Shown here: in pieces, positions 27,065 to 35,817 of the stretch
How positions within the stretch are numbered: the first letter of the stretch is position 1
How the letters are laid out: every line of letters starts with the position of its first letter
From: Anaerolineae bacterium
GTDB lineage: Bacteria > Chloroflexota > Anaerolineae > Aggregatilineales > J027
Assembly (NCBI GenBank): GCA_019913005.1
Contig: JAIOHL010000129.1
Location: forward strand, 1-53,833
Length of the DNA stretch: 53,833 bases
Direction: 5' to 3'
Made by a program: the position numbers and the translations under genes
Notes under the pieces: generated by a model
What the model was told of the DNA's origin: nothing
Database searches by the model: none
What the model saw: the letters and a program-made list of their open reading frames with translations, nothing else

Positions 27065-27094
27065 TTGACAGGTCGTTGACAATTTCAATACAAT
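27065..27094 (+). promoter_or_regulatory. Sigma-70-type promoter of the 79-aa gene
   Basis: TTGACA (27065-27070), an 18-bp spacer, then TACAAT (27089-27094). A second TTGACA at 27076-27081 overlaps the spacer and may be part of a regulator site. Transcription should begin near 27101. Confidence 0.7.
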
Positions 27095-27127
27095 TTGGAG
27101 ATTGTACTGGAACTGGAGGTGTATGGC

Positions 27128-27367
27128 GTGAGTATTCAGGGGCAGAAATCGTATTTTATTCGTGTAACGGACGTGCAGTTATTTAACACACTGTACGCAT
27201 CGGTGGAATCCAAAAACATGGCTCATCATGTCCGTACCAGTCGCAATAGCGGCTACTATGAACTGCAAACGCGCAATGCGGTATTATGGTCAGATTTGGT
27301 GCTATATGGGCAATACATTGCCCAAGCGCAAGGCGAATTTCTTGAGGCAGGCGAGATTGAGGAATGA
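27128..27367 (+). CDS. Small uncharacterised protein (79 aa)
   Basis: 79 residues from a GTG at 27128 with GGAGG eight bases upstream; the frame extends back to a TTG at 27095, but that lies at the predicted transcription start. The sequence begins MSIQGQKSYFIRVTDVQLF and ends acidic (EFLEAGEIEE). It looks like a compact alpha/beta protein with no membrane segment and no cysteines. I do not recognise a family. It forms a single-gene unit, with its own strong promoter (27065-27094) and terminator (27374-27409), and divergent and convergent neighbours. That arrangement suggests a well-expressed independent protein. Confidence 0.75.
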   Translation: MSIQGQKSYFIRVTDVQLFNTLYASVESKNMAHHVRTSRNSGYYELQTRNAVLWSDLVLYGQYIAQAQGEFLEAGEIEE

Positions 27368-27373
27368 GAAATG

Positions 27374-27409
27374 AAAAAGAGGCTGAGGAAATTCCCCCGG
27401 CCTCTTTTT
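27374..27409 (+). terminator. Bidirectional rho-independent terminator
   Basis: AAAAAGAGGC (27374-27383) pairs with GCCTCTTTTT (27400-27409) around a 16-nt loop. A and T runs on either side serve both the 79-aa gene and the convergent membrane-protein gene. Confidence 0.8.
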
Positions 27410-27425
27410 ATGGGTGCTTTGAATT

Positions 27426-28280
27426 TTAGATGCCCAAAGTGCGTTTCCCGGTCTTTGGCACGAATGCACTTTGCAGCATATCTTGGCTGAAATAGGGGTT
27501 ACTGGGTATGGTATCCGTCGCATACAGATAGACTGCCGCTGTAAAAATGCCACTGATGGCAGACTGCATTGCAACCAACGCCGCAAATGCCACCGCCAGT
27601 ACGATCCCGACCAAGATAGCTAGGACAACGGAGATGCTGGCAGCGATCACCACTAAAAAGATACCGGGGAGCAGTACCGCCAGAAACAACAGCATAAACA
27701 CAATTCCGATGCTGATATTTCCAACGATTTGCTCCCCCCATGTCTGTTTGAGCAGGCTGGCGCTGCGCTTGATCGCTTCGATTGGCCCCAAACCTTCTAC
27801 AATCATGACGGGCACAACCACGAAGGTGGCAACACTCCATACCGCGCCAATAATGCCTACCACAATGTCGCCGATAAGTCCCGAACGTTCTTCAATGGCC
27901 CGTAAAATCATCCCTACAATCGCTGAGATGGCGGCATAACCCAAAATATCCGCAAAGTGACTTTTGGCAATGTTGATACCGTCTTGCACCGTTGGGTCTT
28001 GCCCCTTGAGCCGCATCATCGCTGCGCCAACAATGGCGGTGCTAGAGAAAAGGCCGATGGTATAGACGATCAAGTAGTAGAAGAATAGTACAAGATAGGT
28101 TACCGGCCCCATTCCATCGCTCTCTAATGCCCCCGCTAAAAACATGGGAATCATAAAGCCGATGCTGACCAAGAACAGCGCGATACCGGAAATGATGGGA
28201 AAAATCAGCAATTCCTTATCGGCCCGCAGCACGCCGAAACTTGCTTTAACAAGATCAATGCCCCTTGAAATCCGTTGCAT
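27426..28280 (-). CDS. Polytopic membrane protein, DUF6159-like
   Basis: 284 residues with about six membrane segments. The N-terminal pattern (SRGIDLVKASFGVLRADKEL, then LIFPIISGIALF) and the middle VVPVMIVEGLGPIEAIKRSA with SLLKQTWGEQ are like families of unknown function named DUF6159, as far as I recall. The function is unknown. The AAGGAGAAG site lies ten bases before the ATG. A perfect TATAAT (28325-28320) on the same strand, without a clear -35, may be its promoter. The downstream terminator is shared with the 79-aa gene. Confidence 0.7.
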   Translation of the reverse strand: MQRISRGIDLVKASFGVLRADKELLIFPIISGIALFLVSIGFMIPMFLAGALESDGMGPVTYLVLFFYYLIVYTIGLFSSTAIVGAAMMRLKGQDPTVQDGINIAKSHFADILGYAAISAIVGMILRAIEERSGLIGDIVVGIIGAVWSVATFVVVPVMIVEGLGPIEAIKRSASLLKQTWGEQIVGNISIGIVFMLLFLAVLLPGIFLVVIAASISVVLAILVGIVLAVAFAALVAMQSAISGIFTAAVYLYATDTIPSNPYFSQDMLQSAFVPKTGKRTLGI

Positions 28281-28367
28281 AGGATTAACTTCTCCTTAGC
28301 GAATAGAGTCTTATTTCTTATTATACGTCTGTTGCTTGGCCGATGTTTCTACCGCACCCCTTAAAAT

Positions 28368-29522
28368 TTAGGGGATTTTGCTCAAGTGCTGACCGGAGAT
28401 TTGTTCATATACACTAATGGTCTCTTTGGCGGCCCGTTCCCATGAAAATTTGGCTGCTTGGCTTGGCCCAATCTGTCGCATTTTGTGTTGGAGCACCTCG
28501 TCATTTAATATGGTGTCTAGTCCCGCGACCATTGAATCTAGGCTGAGGGGGTCAAAATAATGAGCGACCTCACCCCCTAATTCCGGCAAACTGGACGATT
28601 GGCTGCACACCACTGGCGACCCACACGCCATTGCTTCCAAAGTTGGCAGGCCAAAACCCTCATAAATGGAGGCCATCACGGTAATCGTCGCCGCACTGTA
28701 AACAGCCGGCAGGTCATCATCGGGCACATAGCCGGGGAAAATGACGTGTTCCCCCGCTCGCAAATCTTCTATTCGCTGGAAAAATGGTTCATATAACCAG
28801 CCCTTGCTGCCGACAACGACCAATTTCAGATGGGGGTGCTTTTGCCGTAAAATCATCAAGGCTTCGACTAGGCGACTGTAGTTTTTGCGCGGCTCGATGG
28901 CTCCAACCACCAACAAAAATTGCTCTGGGAGATGATATTTCGCTCGTACCTCGGCTATTTTTTCGGGGGTGGGTGGCTGAAAATGCGCATCGGCGGCTTC
29001 ATAGACCACCGTAATTTTTTCGGCAGGTGTGCCATAGTGTTCTATCAAGTCACGTTTGCTGGCTTCCGAGACCGTGATAATTGCATCGGCGCGTTTGACA
29101 AACAGCGGCATGGCGCGGGTCAAAAACACATGATTAAGTCTTTTGTGGTGTTCCGGGAATAGCTCAAAAATCAGATCATGTACGGTCATCACCGTTGGAA
29201 CTTTAGGCTGATGGTTGAGGGGCATCAGCAGATGCTCCATTGCATGAAATACAGTGACACCGGGGGTCAGCCGCCGAAAATCGCGTCCAGTAAGCTGACC
29301 CATCCACACCGCCATACGCCACGCTTTATAGCCCAGTTTCACCCGTGTAGCAGGCAATTTTCGTAAGCCTTCGATGGGTTTAGTGCGACCCTCAATATAG
29401 TTGTAAAACAGGGCCGGGGGTTTTGCGAGATGGGGAATCAGGGCATAGGTTAAGGATCGGCTGTAGCGCCCCAACCCCGATGAAACATTCACCCCCGCCG
29501 AGACATCCAAATAGAGTGTCAT
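28368..29522 (-). CDS. Family 4 glycosyltransferase (GT-B fold)
   Basis: 384 residues. N-terminal acceptor lobe begins MTLYLDVSAGVNVSSGLGRYSR with the glycine-rich loop. The C-terminal donor lobe has LLVVGAIEPRKNYSRLVEAL, LVVVGSKGW, VIFPGYVPDDDLPAVY and the E-x7-E motif EGFGLPTLEAMACGSPVVC. The protein moves a sugar from a nucleotide donor to a growing glycan at the inner face of the membrane. The start overlaps the end of the HIT gene by 4 bp. Together with the second GT4 and the WecG-type enzyme upstream it probably builds a surface polysaccharide. Confidence 0.92.
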   Translation of the reverse strand: MTLYLDVSAGVNVSSGLGRYSRSLTYALIPHLAKPPALFYNYIEGRTKPIEGLRKLPATRVKLGYKAWRMAVWMGQLTGRDFRRLTPGVTVFHAMEHLLMPLNHQPKVPTVMTVHDLIFELFPEHHKRLNHVFLTRAMPLFVKRADAIITVSEASKRDLIEHYGTPAEKITVVYEAADAHFQPPTPEKIAEVRAKYHLPEQFLLVVGAIEPRKNYSRLVEALMILRQKHPHLKLVVVGSKGWLYEPFFQRIEDLRAGEHVIFPGYVPDDDLPAVYSAATITVMASIYEGFGLPTLEAMACGSPVVCSQSSSLPELGGEVAHYFDPLSLDSMVAGLDTILNDEVLQHKMRQIGPSQAAKFSWERAAKETISVYEQISGQHLSKIP

Positions 29523-30016
29523 AACCCCCCAATATTGGCGCGTATCTGGTCGGCCATCGTTGCCATTTCATCGTCGGTCAAATCCAAAATGCCATTATTC
29601 ACACTCAACGCCGCTAACTGCTGATCCTCAAATGGCACACCCGGCGGCAGAGGAGCGATATGCCAATGAACGTGTTTATTGCCCTGCTGACTGCCCAAAC
29701 TCAAGATATAGACCCGTTCGGTGGGCACACTTTTTCGTACCGCCTCGCCCATTTGATAGACGACCCGTTGCAGCGCCAAATATTCGTCGGGTGAAAAATC
29801 ACCCGTGACCATTTCCCGATGCTCTTTGGGGCAGACCAAGATGTAGCCATAGAGCGAGGGGTATTTGTTTAGAAATACGATAGCGATGTCATCTTCATAA
29901 ATCACATGATGCCGATATTCCGGGTTGCCCTTGATGATTTCACATATAAAACAGGGCCGTGTTTGAATTTCCTCAACATATGTCTTGAAATCGAACGATT
30001 TTCGTTTCGTCGTCAT
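29519..30016 (-). CDS. HIT-family nucleotide hydrolase/transferase
   Basis: 165 residues. The histidine triad is HVHWHIAPLP (H115, H117, H119). An N-terminal pair CFIC (C22, C25) followed by HH at 36-37 may make the zinc site seen in many HIT proteins. Members cleave adenosine 5'-phosphoramidate, Ap4A-like or nucleotide-sugar compounds. It overlaps both neighbours by 4 bp, between the nucleotidyltransferase and GT4 genes, so its substrate may come from the glycan pathway. The substrate is inference. Confidence 0.92.
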   Translation of the reverse strand: MTTKRKSFDFKTYVEEIQTRPCFICEIIKGNPEYRHHVIYEDDIAIVFLNKYPSLYGYILVCPKEHREMVTGDFSPDEYLALQRVVYQMGEAVRKSVPTERVYILSLGSQQGNKHVHWHIAPLPPGVPFEDQQLAALSVNNGILDLTDDEMATMADQIRANIGGL

Positions 30017-30915
30017 AGTGCCTCACATAAGTCCAAAATAACCCCCACTTTTTCAAGTAGCTCCCCTTTTTGTACTTCCAAATCATCCCCCAATGCCAAG
30101 ATGGGCAATATCTCTTCGGGCTGGAAATCGGCAGCCATAATTTGCCGCAAATGCCGGATCACGCCGTCGTGATAACCCAATGCCATCGCGGGTTTGCATT
30201 CTTCGACATCCCCTTCTATGGCATCCTGAATCTGCATAGGTAGGCGCTTCAAATTTTCTAGAAATTCATCGGCACCGACCTTGCCTTTTAGACCAAAAAC
30301 CTCGCAATAGAGCCGCTGCAATTCGGGTTCATCAGCTAATCGTTCTGGCACACGCAGGGCACTGGTCAACAATTTACCCCTTCGCATCCAATAGGCGGTG
30401 ATGCCATAATCTGTAGCGACCACCCGTGCCATCAAAATTGCGGTGAGAGCATCGGCATATTGCAGCCCTGCCAAGCAGCCCCGCCCATAATTGATAAACA
30501 ATTCGGCCCGATGGCGCATCCAGCGCTTATGGGCGACCCGGCTGTCAATGACCTTTTTGAGCGAAGTCAATTTGCCCGTCGGATCATAATAAACACGGCA
30601 TCCCCACAATGCTTCCAATAGACTGATTTCATCACCATCAAGAGCCTGTGGCCGCAGCCATGTATGGTCATCTATTTGAATATCAAGCAGGGTGGCAGAT
30701 TCAATATCGGCTTCCCAATAGATGCCCTGTTCCCATCCATCCTCAAAAGCGCGTTCCCCGTTGCGATAGACCCACAAATCTACATCTGAGCCTTCCCATG
30801 TCATGCCGCGTCCAATCGAACCGGTAATCGCTACTGCCACCGTATCGGGGTGTGCGGCGTAGGTTTGGGCTTTATTGAGGGCGATTTTTTCCAGCGCTTC
30901 AATCGGGTTACTCAT
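30013..30915 (-). CDS. Nucleotidyltransferase-fold protein
   Basis: 300 residues from the ATG at 30915, which overlaps the end of the WecG-type gene as ATGA; the longer frame upstream is antisense of no merit. The catalytic pattern of the polymerase-beta superfamily is present near the N-terminus: GSIGRG (32-37), then SDVDLWVY with D44 and D46. The C-terminal part is helical, like the substrate-binding halves of aminoglycoside- or kanamycin-type nucleotidyltransferases and of minimal DUF4037-type proteins. The substrate is unknown. The place between a glycosyltransferase and a HIT gene suggests envelope sugar or nucleotide chemistry. Confidence 0.75.
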   Translation of the reverse strand: MSNPIEALEKIALNKAQTYAAHPDTVAVAITGSIGRGMTWEGSDVDLWVYRNGERAFEDGWEQGIYWEADIESATLLDIQIDDHTWLRPQALDGDEISLLEALWGCRVYYDPTGKLTSLKKVIDSRVAHKRWMRHRAELFINYGRGCLAGLQYADALTAILMARVVATDYGITAYWMRRGKLLTSALRVPERLADEPELQRLYCEVFGLKGKVGADEFLENLKRLPMQIQDAIEGDVEECKPAMALGYHDGVIRHLRQIMAADFQPEEILPILALGDDLEVQKGELLEKVGVILDLCEAL

Positions 30916-31673
30916 TGCATCTCTTGTACTAATTTGGGGGTGGGTTGATGGCGATAACGCAGCATGGCGATAACGAATAAGGGCAGACGCAGCATCCGTT
31001 TCCAACGCCATGGCTGACGAATCAGGCGATACAACCATTCCAGATACAATTTCTGCATCCATTGGGGCGCACGCGGCACAATCCCCGCCACGAAATCGAA
31101 CGCCCCACCGACCCCCATCGCTATTTTGATGTTGGGCAAGTGATCTCGATGCTGGTCAATCCATAAATCCTGCATCGGCGCACCATAGGCTACCAATAAA
31201 ATTGAAGCTCCACTCTGGTTAATCGCTTCGATACTCGTATGCACTTCAGCGGGGTTCGCAGGATTGACCGTAATTTGTAAACCCGGAAAGGTCGCTCGTA
31301 ATTTTTCGGCGGCTAAATCAGCCACCCCCGGCGCGGCACCTAGAAAAAATAGATGCCAACCTTTTTGTGCGGCTAATTCGGCTAACTGGGGTAGGCCATC
31401 ACTCCCTGTCACTCGTTGGGGCAGGGGCTGACCGAGCCATTTGGCGGCTAACAATATCCCCGATCCATCGGCAAGGCAGGCATCGGCTTTTTGCAATACC
31501 TGATAAAAGGCCGGATACTGTTGGGCGATCATGACAAATTCGGGATTGACCGTGCAAATATGGTGTAGCCCGTCGGTCTCATTCATCCATGTTTCGACTT
31601 GGGCCAGCCATGTCTTAAAGGTATAGGCATCAATCGGCACACCCAAGATGCGTAATCGTTCGGGGGAAGTCAT
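30912..31673 (-). CDS. WecG/TagA/CpsF-family glycosyltransferase
   Basis: 253 residues from the ATG at 31673 (TGATG with the GT4 stop; a GTG one codon earlier is possible). Family blocks are HHICTVNPEFVMIAQ, ADGSGILLAAKWLG, RVTGSDGLPQL, LFFLGAAPGVA, LLVAYGAPMQDLWI and GVGGAFDFVAGIVPRAPQWM. These enzymes transfer N-acetylmannosamine-type sugars to a lipid-linked GlcNAc, early in teichoic-acid or enterobacterial-antigen-like synthesis. The C-terminal basic helix (RQPWRWKRM) could touch the membrane. It sits in the middle of the glycan block. Confidence 0.93.
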   Translation of the reverse strand: MTSPERLRILGVPIDAYTFKTWLAQVETWMNETDGLHHICTVNPEFVMIAQQYPAFYQVLQKADACLADGSGILLAAKWLGQPLPQRVTGSDGLPQLAELAAQKGWHLFFLGAAPGVADLAAEKLRATFPGLQITVNPANPAEVHTSIEAINQSGASILLVAYGAPMQDLWIDQHRDHLPNIKIAMGVGGAFDFVAGIVPRAPQWMQKLYLEWLYRLIRQPWRWKRMLRLPLFVIAMLRYRHQPTPKLVQEMQ

Positions 31674-32776
31674 CACTTGCCTGCTGCCTCTTCCAAAACG
31701 TGCATTGTCTGTTTTGCGGCGTTTGCCCAGCTAAATTTTTGCGCCTGTATCTGGCCTTTTTCGGTTAACTGCCGCCGTAATTCGGGATTTTCAACCAACC
31801 GCCCGATACCCTGTGCGATCTCATCCGTGTCCAGTGGATTAACCAATAATGCCGCCTCACCGCCTAATTCGGGAAGGGAAGAGGTATTGGAACACAAGAC
31901 AGGCGTATCGCAGCGCATGGCCTCAATCACCGGAAAGCCGAAACCCTCATAAAGGGATGGGAACACCAATGCCCGTGCGCCGCTGTAGAGCGTCGCAACA
32001 TCCTCATCGGCAATATATCCGGGCAAAATGACGCCTTCGACGCCGGATGTCCATGCTTCCTGATACAACCAGCCTTTTTGACCACCCAGCACCAACGCCA
32101 CCTCTCGATTGCCTGATGAGGAGCGGCATTTCGCAAACGCCTCCACCAATCGAGCGATATTTTTGCGCGGCTGGAGTGTGCCCAAGAAAAATAAATACTG
32201 CTCTGGCAGGCCATATTTCGCCCGTACCCGTGTTAATTCGGCGGGATCATGTACAGGGGCGAGACTTTCATCCACACCGGGATAAACCACGCGGATTTTT
32301 TGTTCTGATACCGCATAGTAACTCATTAAGTCGGTTTTAGTCGCCAATGAATCGGCAAGGATAAGTGTAGCGCGGCGGGCGCTAAAACGGGTGGTTGCAT
32401 CCAGGTAACGCCGTTCTTTAGAGGGGTGCGCGTCGGGAAAATAGAGGTAACCGAGATCATGCACCGTCACGACTGCCTTGCCCGGGAAAACAAAGGGCAG
32501 GGTATGGGCGGGTACAAAGGTCACGTCGGGTCGGGTGCGCCATAATTCCGCCGCGAATCGCAGATGTGTCCACAAGCGCGGAAATGGAATTACTTGCTGT
32601 GCAAAATTCGGTTGCTCAGAGAATAAATGAGGCGGTGGCACATCCCGAAAATATAAGGTTAAACGGTGCTGATTAACCGTTTCGATCCATTGACGAATCA
32701 GTTGCAGGGCATAATTTTCCGTCCCTGTTCGCCGTAATCGGGTGGTTCGGCTGGCATCTACCGCGATATGCACCAT
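31673..32776 (-). CDS. Family 4 glycosyltransferase
   Basis: 367 residues from the ATG at 32776, five bases after the stop of the membrane-protein gene. The acceptor lobe starts MVHIAVDASRTTRLRRTGTE and the donor lobe has LFFLGTLQPRKNIARLVEAF, LVLGGQKGW, VILPGYIADEDVATLY and EGFGFPVIEAMRCDTPVLC (E-x7-E). It is similar in layout to the GT4 at 28368-29522, so the two may add successive sugars to the same glycan. It ends in a 1-bp overlap with the WecG-type gene. Confidence 0.92.
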   Translation of the reverse strand: MVHIAVDASRTTRLRRTGTENYALQLIRQWIETVNQHRLTLYFRDVPPPHLFSEQPNFAQQVIPFPRLWTHLRFAAELWRTRPDVTFVPAHTLPFVFPGKAVVTVHDLGYLYFPDAHPSKERRYLDATTRFSARRATLILADSLATKTDLMSYYAVSEQKIRVVYPGVDESLAPVHDPAELTRVRAKYGLPEQYLFFLGTLQPRKNIARLVEAFAKCRSSSGNREVALVLGGQKGWLYQEAWTSGVEGVILPGYIADEDVATLYSGARALVFPSLYEGFGFPVIEAMRCDTPVLCSNTSSLPELGGEAALLVNPLDTDEIAQGIGRLVENPELRRQLTEKGQIQAQKFSWANAAKQTMHVLEEAAGK

Positions 32777-32780
32777 ACAT

Positions 32781-33680
32781 CTATCGCTTTTGGAAGGCAG
32801 CCGGGAATAATAACAAACCAACCACCGCGACTATCAAGGGCCAAAAATCCTTGACGGCATCGGTCATGTCTGGCCCAATCACATCCAGCGTTATCAGAAA
32901 GGCAATCCCGCTGGCGAACATCAAAATAATGCCGGGGAACACTAATCCCGCTTGGTGATTGCGCTCAAAAAGGAAGGTGATGAAAAACGCCGCCCCAACC
33001 CCTGCGATAGTGAGAGGCCAAAATTCATCTAATGGGAATTTATCTTCGCGCAAAACATTCAATGCGACGACGCCACCCCAAATCAGTAACACGTTACCCA
33101 CAAAAAAGAGACCGCGCTGCCGTCTGCCCGATTCAAAAAATCGAAAGACGGTGGTCAGCACAAACGATCCTAATAAAATGATGATGGCTGCCCCTGCTGT
33201 GATTTCGAGTTCCTCAGCAAAATTTTCGGCTAATAATAGCCCGCCTAGCCCAATTAACCCGAAGGCCAGTGGCGCTATTGCCAAACGTCCGGGGCGTTGC
33301 TGACGAATGAGTTCGGGTTGGATTTCGCGCACACGGTCACGTTCTTCGGCTGTCCGTTCCGATGGCTGGCGCACACGACGACGGCGTGTTTCGGTTGGGG
33401 GTGTCTCAGTTTCTTCACCGGGGCGCACAATCGGCGGGATGTCATCGGCCCGTAGCGTTTCATCATAAAGCTCATCCGGGCCAGCCGGAATTGGTTCGAC
33501 CTCTTGCCATACTTCGTCCGAAGAGGGTTTCGTAAACTGCTCGGTAGCCTGTCCGACCATTGTTTCAGCGGCAGCGGGCAATGGCTCATCCGTGATGGAT
33601 TCATCAAAGGGTTCATCAAACCCGTTGTCGTCAAATTCGTCTGGAATATAGTCGTCGTGGGGACGTGGGTTTTCGGACAT
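32781..33680 (-). CDS. Multi-pass membrane protein with acidic N-terminal tail
   Basis: 299 residues from the ATG at 33680 (AAAAGGCGG upstream). The first 110 residues are acidic and disordered (DDYIPDEFDDNGFDEPFDES), then basic (TRRRRVRQPSER). About six membrane helices follow in three pairs, such as LAFGLIGLGGLLLAE, AAIIILLGSFVLTTVF and FWPLIVAVVGLLLFPAAF. This resembles the LiaF/DUF5668-type membrane module but I cannot name a function. It lies four bases before the GT4 gene and 69 bp after prmC, so it may be the first gene of the glycan block. Confidence 0.75.
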   Translation of the reverse strand: MSENPRPHDDYIPDEFDDNGFDEPFDESITDEPLPAAAETMVGQATEQFTKPSSDEVWQEVEPIPAGPDELYDETLRADDIPPIVRPGEETETPPTETRRRRVRQPSERTAEERDRVREIQPELIRQQRPGRLAIAPLAFGLIGLGGLLLAENFAEELEITAGAAIIILLGSFVLTTVFRFFESGRRQRGLFFVGNVLLIWGGVVALNVLREDKFPLDEFWPLTIAGVGAAFFITFLFERNHQAGLVFPGIILMFASGIAFLITLDVIGPDMTDAVKDFWPLIVAVVGLLLFPAAFQKR

Positions 33681-33749
33681 GGCCGCCTTTTCACCAATCG
33701 TTGAATTTCTCAAGTCGTCGTTTATTCTACCTGAGAGGGCGATGCGGTG

Positions 33750-34601
33750 CTATTCGAGGGTTTGAACGGATACGATTCGATCTAATCCCGCCAAATCCTG
33801 TTGGATTTTGACTACCGCATTTGGAAAAACCTCTAATGCCAATTGTTGGGTGGCTTCACCTTGATCCGCGCCAATTTCCAGCAAAATCAATCCCCCCGGC
33901 TTGAGATGGACGGGTGCTTGATGTAGCAGATCACGAATCAGGTCTAATCCGCCGATACCCCCATCTAGCGCGAGATGTGGTTCCCATTTGGCGACCTCAA
34001 GCGTTAACATCTCGTCGTGGTCAATATAGGGCAGATTCGCGGCGATTAAATCCACCTGAAAATCAGATGGTAGACTATTGAGCAGATTGCCGTGCCGAAA
34101 TTCGATATTTTCCGCGCCAAGCCGACCTGCATTCAATTTCGCAATTTCCAATGCCGCCGGACTGACATCAATTGCTGTGACGGAGACCTGTGGAAAAAGC
34201 AGGGCTAATGACACCGCAATGATGCCGCTGCCAGTACCGACATCCACGATGTTTAGCTTCTCCCCCTGCCGATTTTTTAACCATGTTTGTGCTGCTTCAA
34301 TCAGATGTTCCGTTTCGGGGCGGGGGATCAGAACATCCGGTGTCACCACAAAATCCCAATGATAAAAACCGCGTGTGCCTGTGAGATAAGCAATCGGCAT
34401 TCCGATGGAGCGTTGGTCAATCAGATGGGAGAATGTTTCAGTCTGTTCAGAGGTGAGTGGGCTGTCAGAATGGGCATAAAGCCACGCGGTAGGCTGGTCT
34501 ATCACAAAACTGAGCAGCAGTCGGGCATCAAGGAGGGCAGTTTCACTGGTGGGTGTGAGGCGCTGACGAGCAGTTGCCAACGCCTCTCCAATCGTGGGCA
34601 T
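33750..34601 (-). CDS. prmC: Release factor N5-glutamine methyltransferase
   Basis: 283 residues. It methylates the glutamine of the GGQ motif in release factors. The helical N-terminal domain is followed by the RPETE block (94-98), the SAM site VDVGTGSGI (119-127) and IDVSP. The catalytic motif, usually NPPY, reads NLPY at 189-192. It follows prfA by 11 bp, the usual prfA-prmC pair, which makes the assignment safe. Whether the Pro to Leu change alters activity cannot be told here; the asparagine and tyrosine that contact the glutamine are kept. Confidence 0.95.
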   Translation of the reverse strand: MPTIGEALATARQRLTPTSETALLDARLLLSFVIDQPTAWLYAHSDSPLTSEQTETFSHLIDQRSIGMPIAYLTGTRGFYHWDFVVTPDVLIPRPETEHLIEAAQTWLKNRQGEKLNIVDVGTGSGIIAVSLALLFPQVSVTAIDVSPAALEIAKLNAGRLGAENIEFRHGNLLNSLPSDFQVDLIAANLPYIDHDEMLTLEVAKWEPHLALDGGIGGLDLIRDLLHQAPVHLKPGGLILLEIGADQGEATQQLALEVFPNAVVKIQQDLAGLDRIVSVQTLE

Positions 34602-34612
34602 AGGAAAACGGA

Positions 34613-35692
<1,080 letters not shown>

Positions 35693-35743
35693 AGCGACCA
35701 ATTCTTCCAATCACCACAAATTACGAGAAGTATGCGATATGTT

Positions 35744-35772
35744 ATTGTAGCAGAGGGGATGAACGCACTCAA
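35744..35772 (-). promoter_or_regulatory. Promoter of the prfA-prmC unit
   Basis: On the minus strand: TTGAGT (35772-35767), 17-bp spacer, TACAAT (35749-35744), with a TGC extension before the -10. Transcription is expected near 35737, about 45 nt before prfA. Confidence 0.75.
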
Positions 35773-35817
35773 CACCTTTGTTTTTGGGTAGTGATTAGAG
35801 GGTATAGAAGCCTAAAA

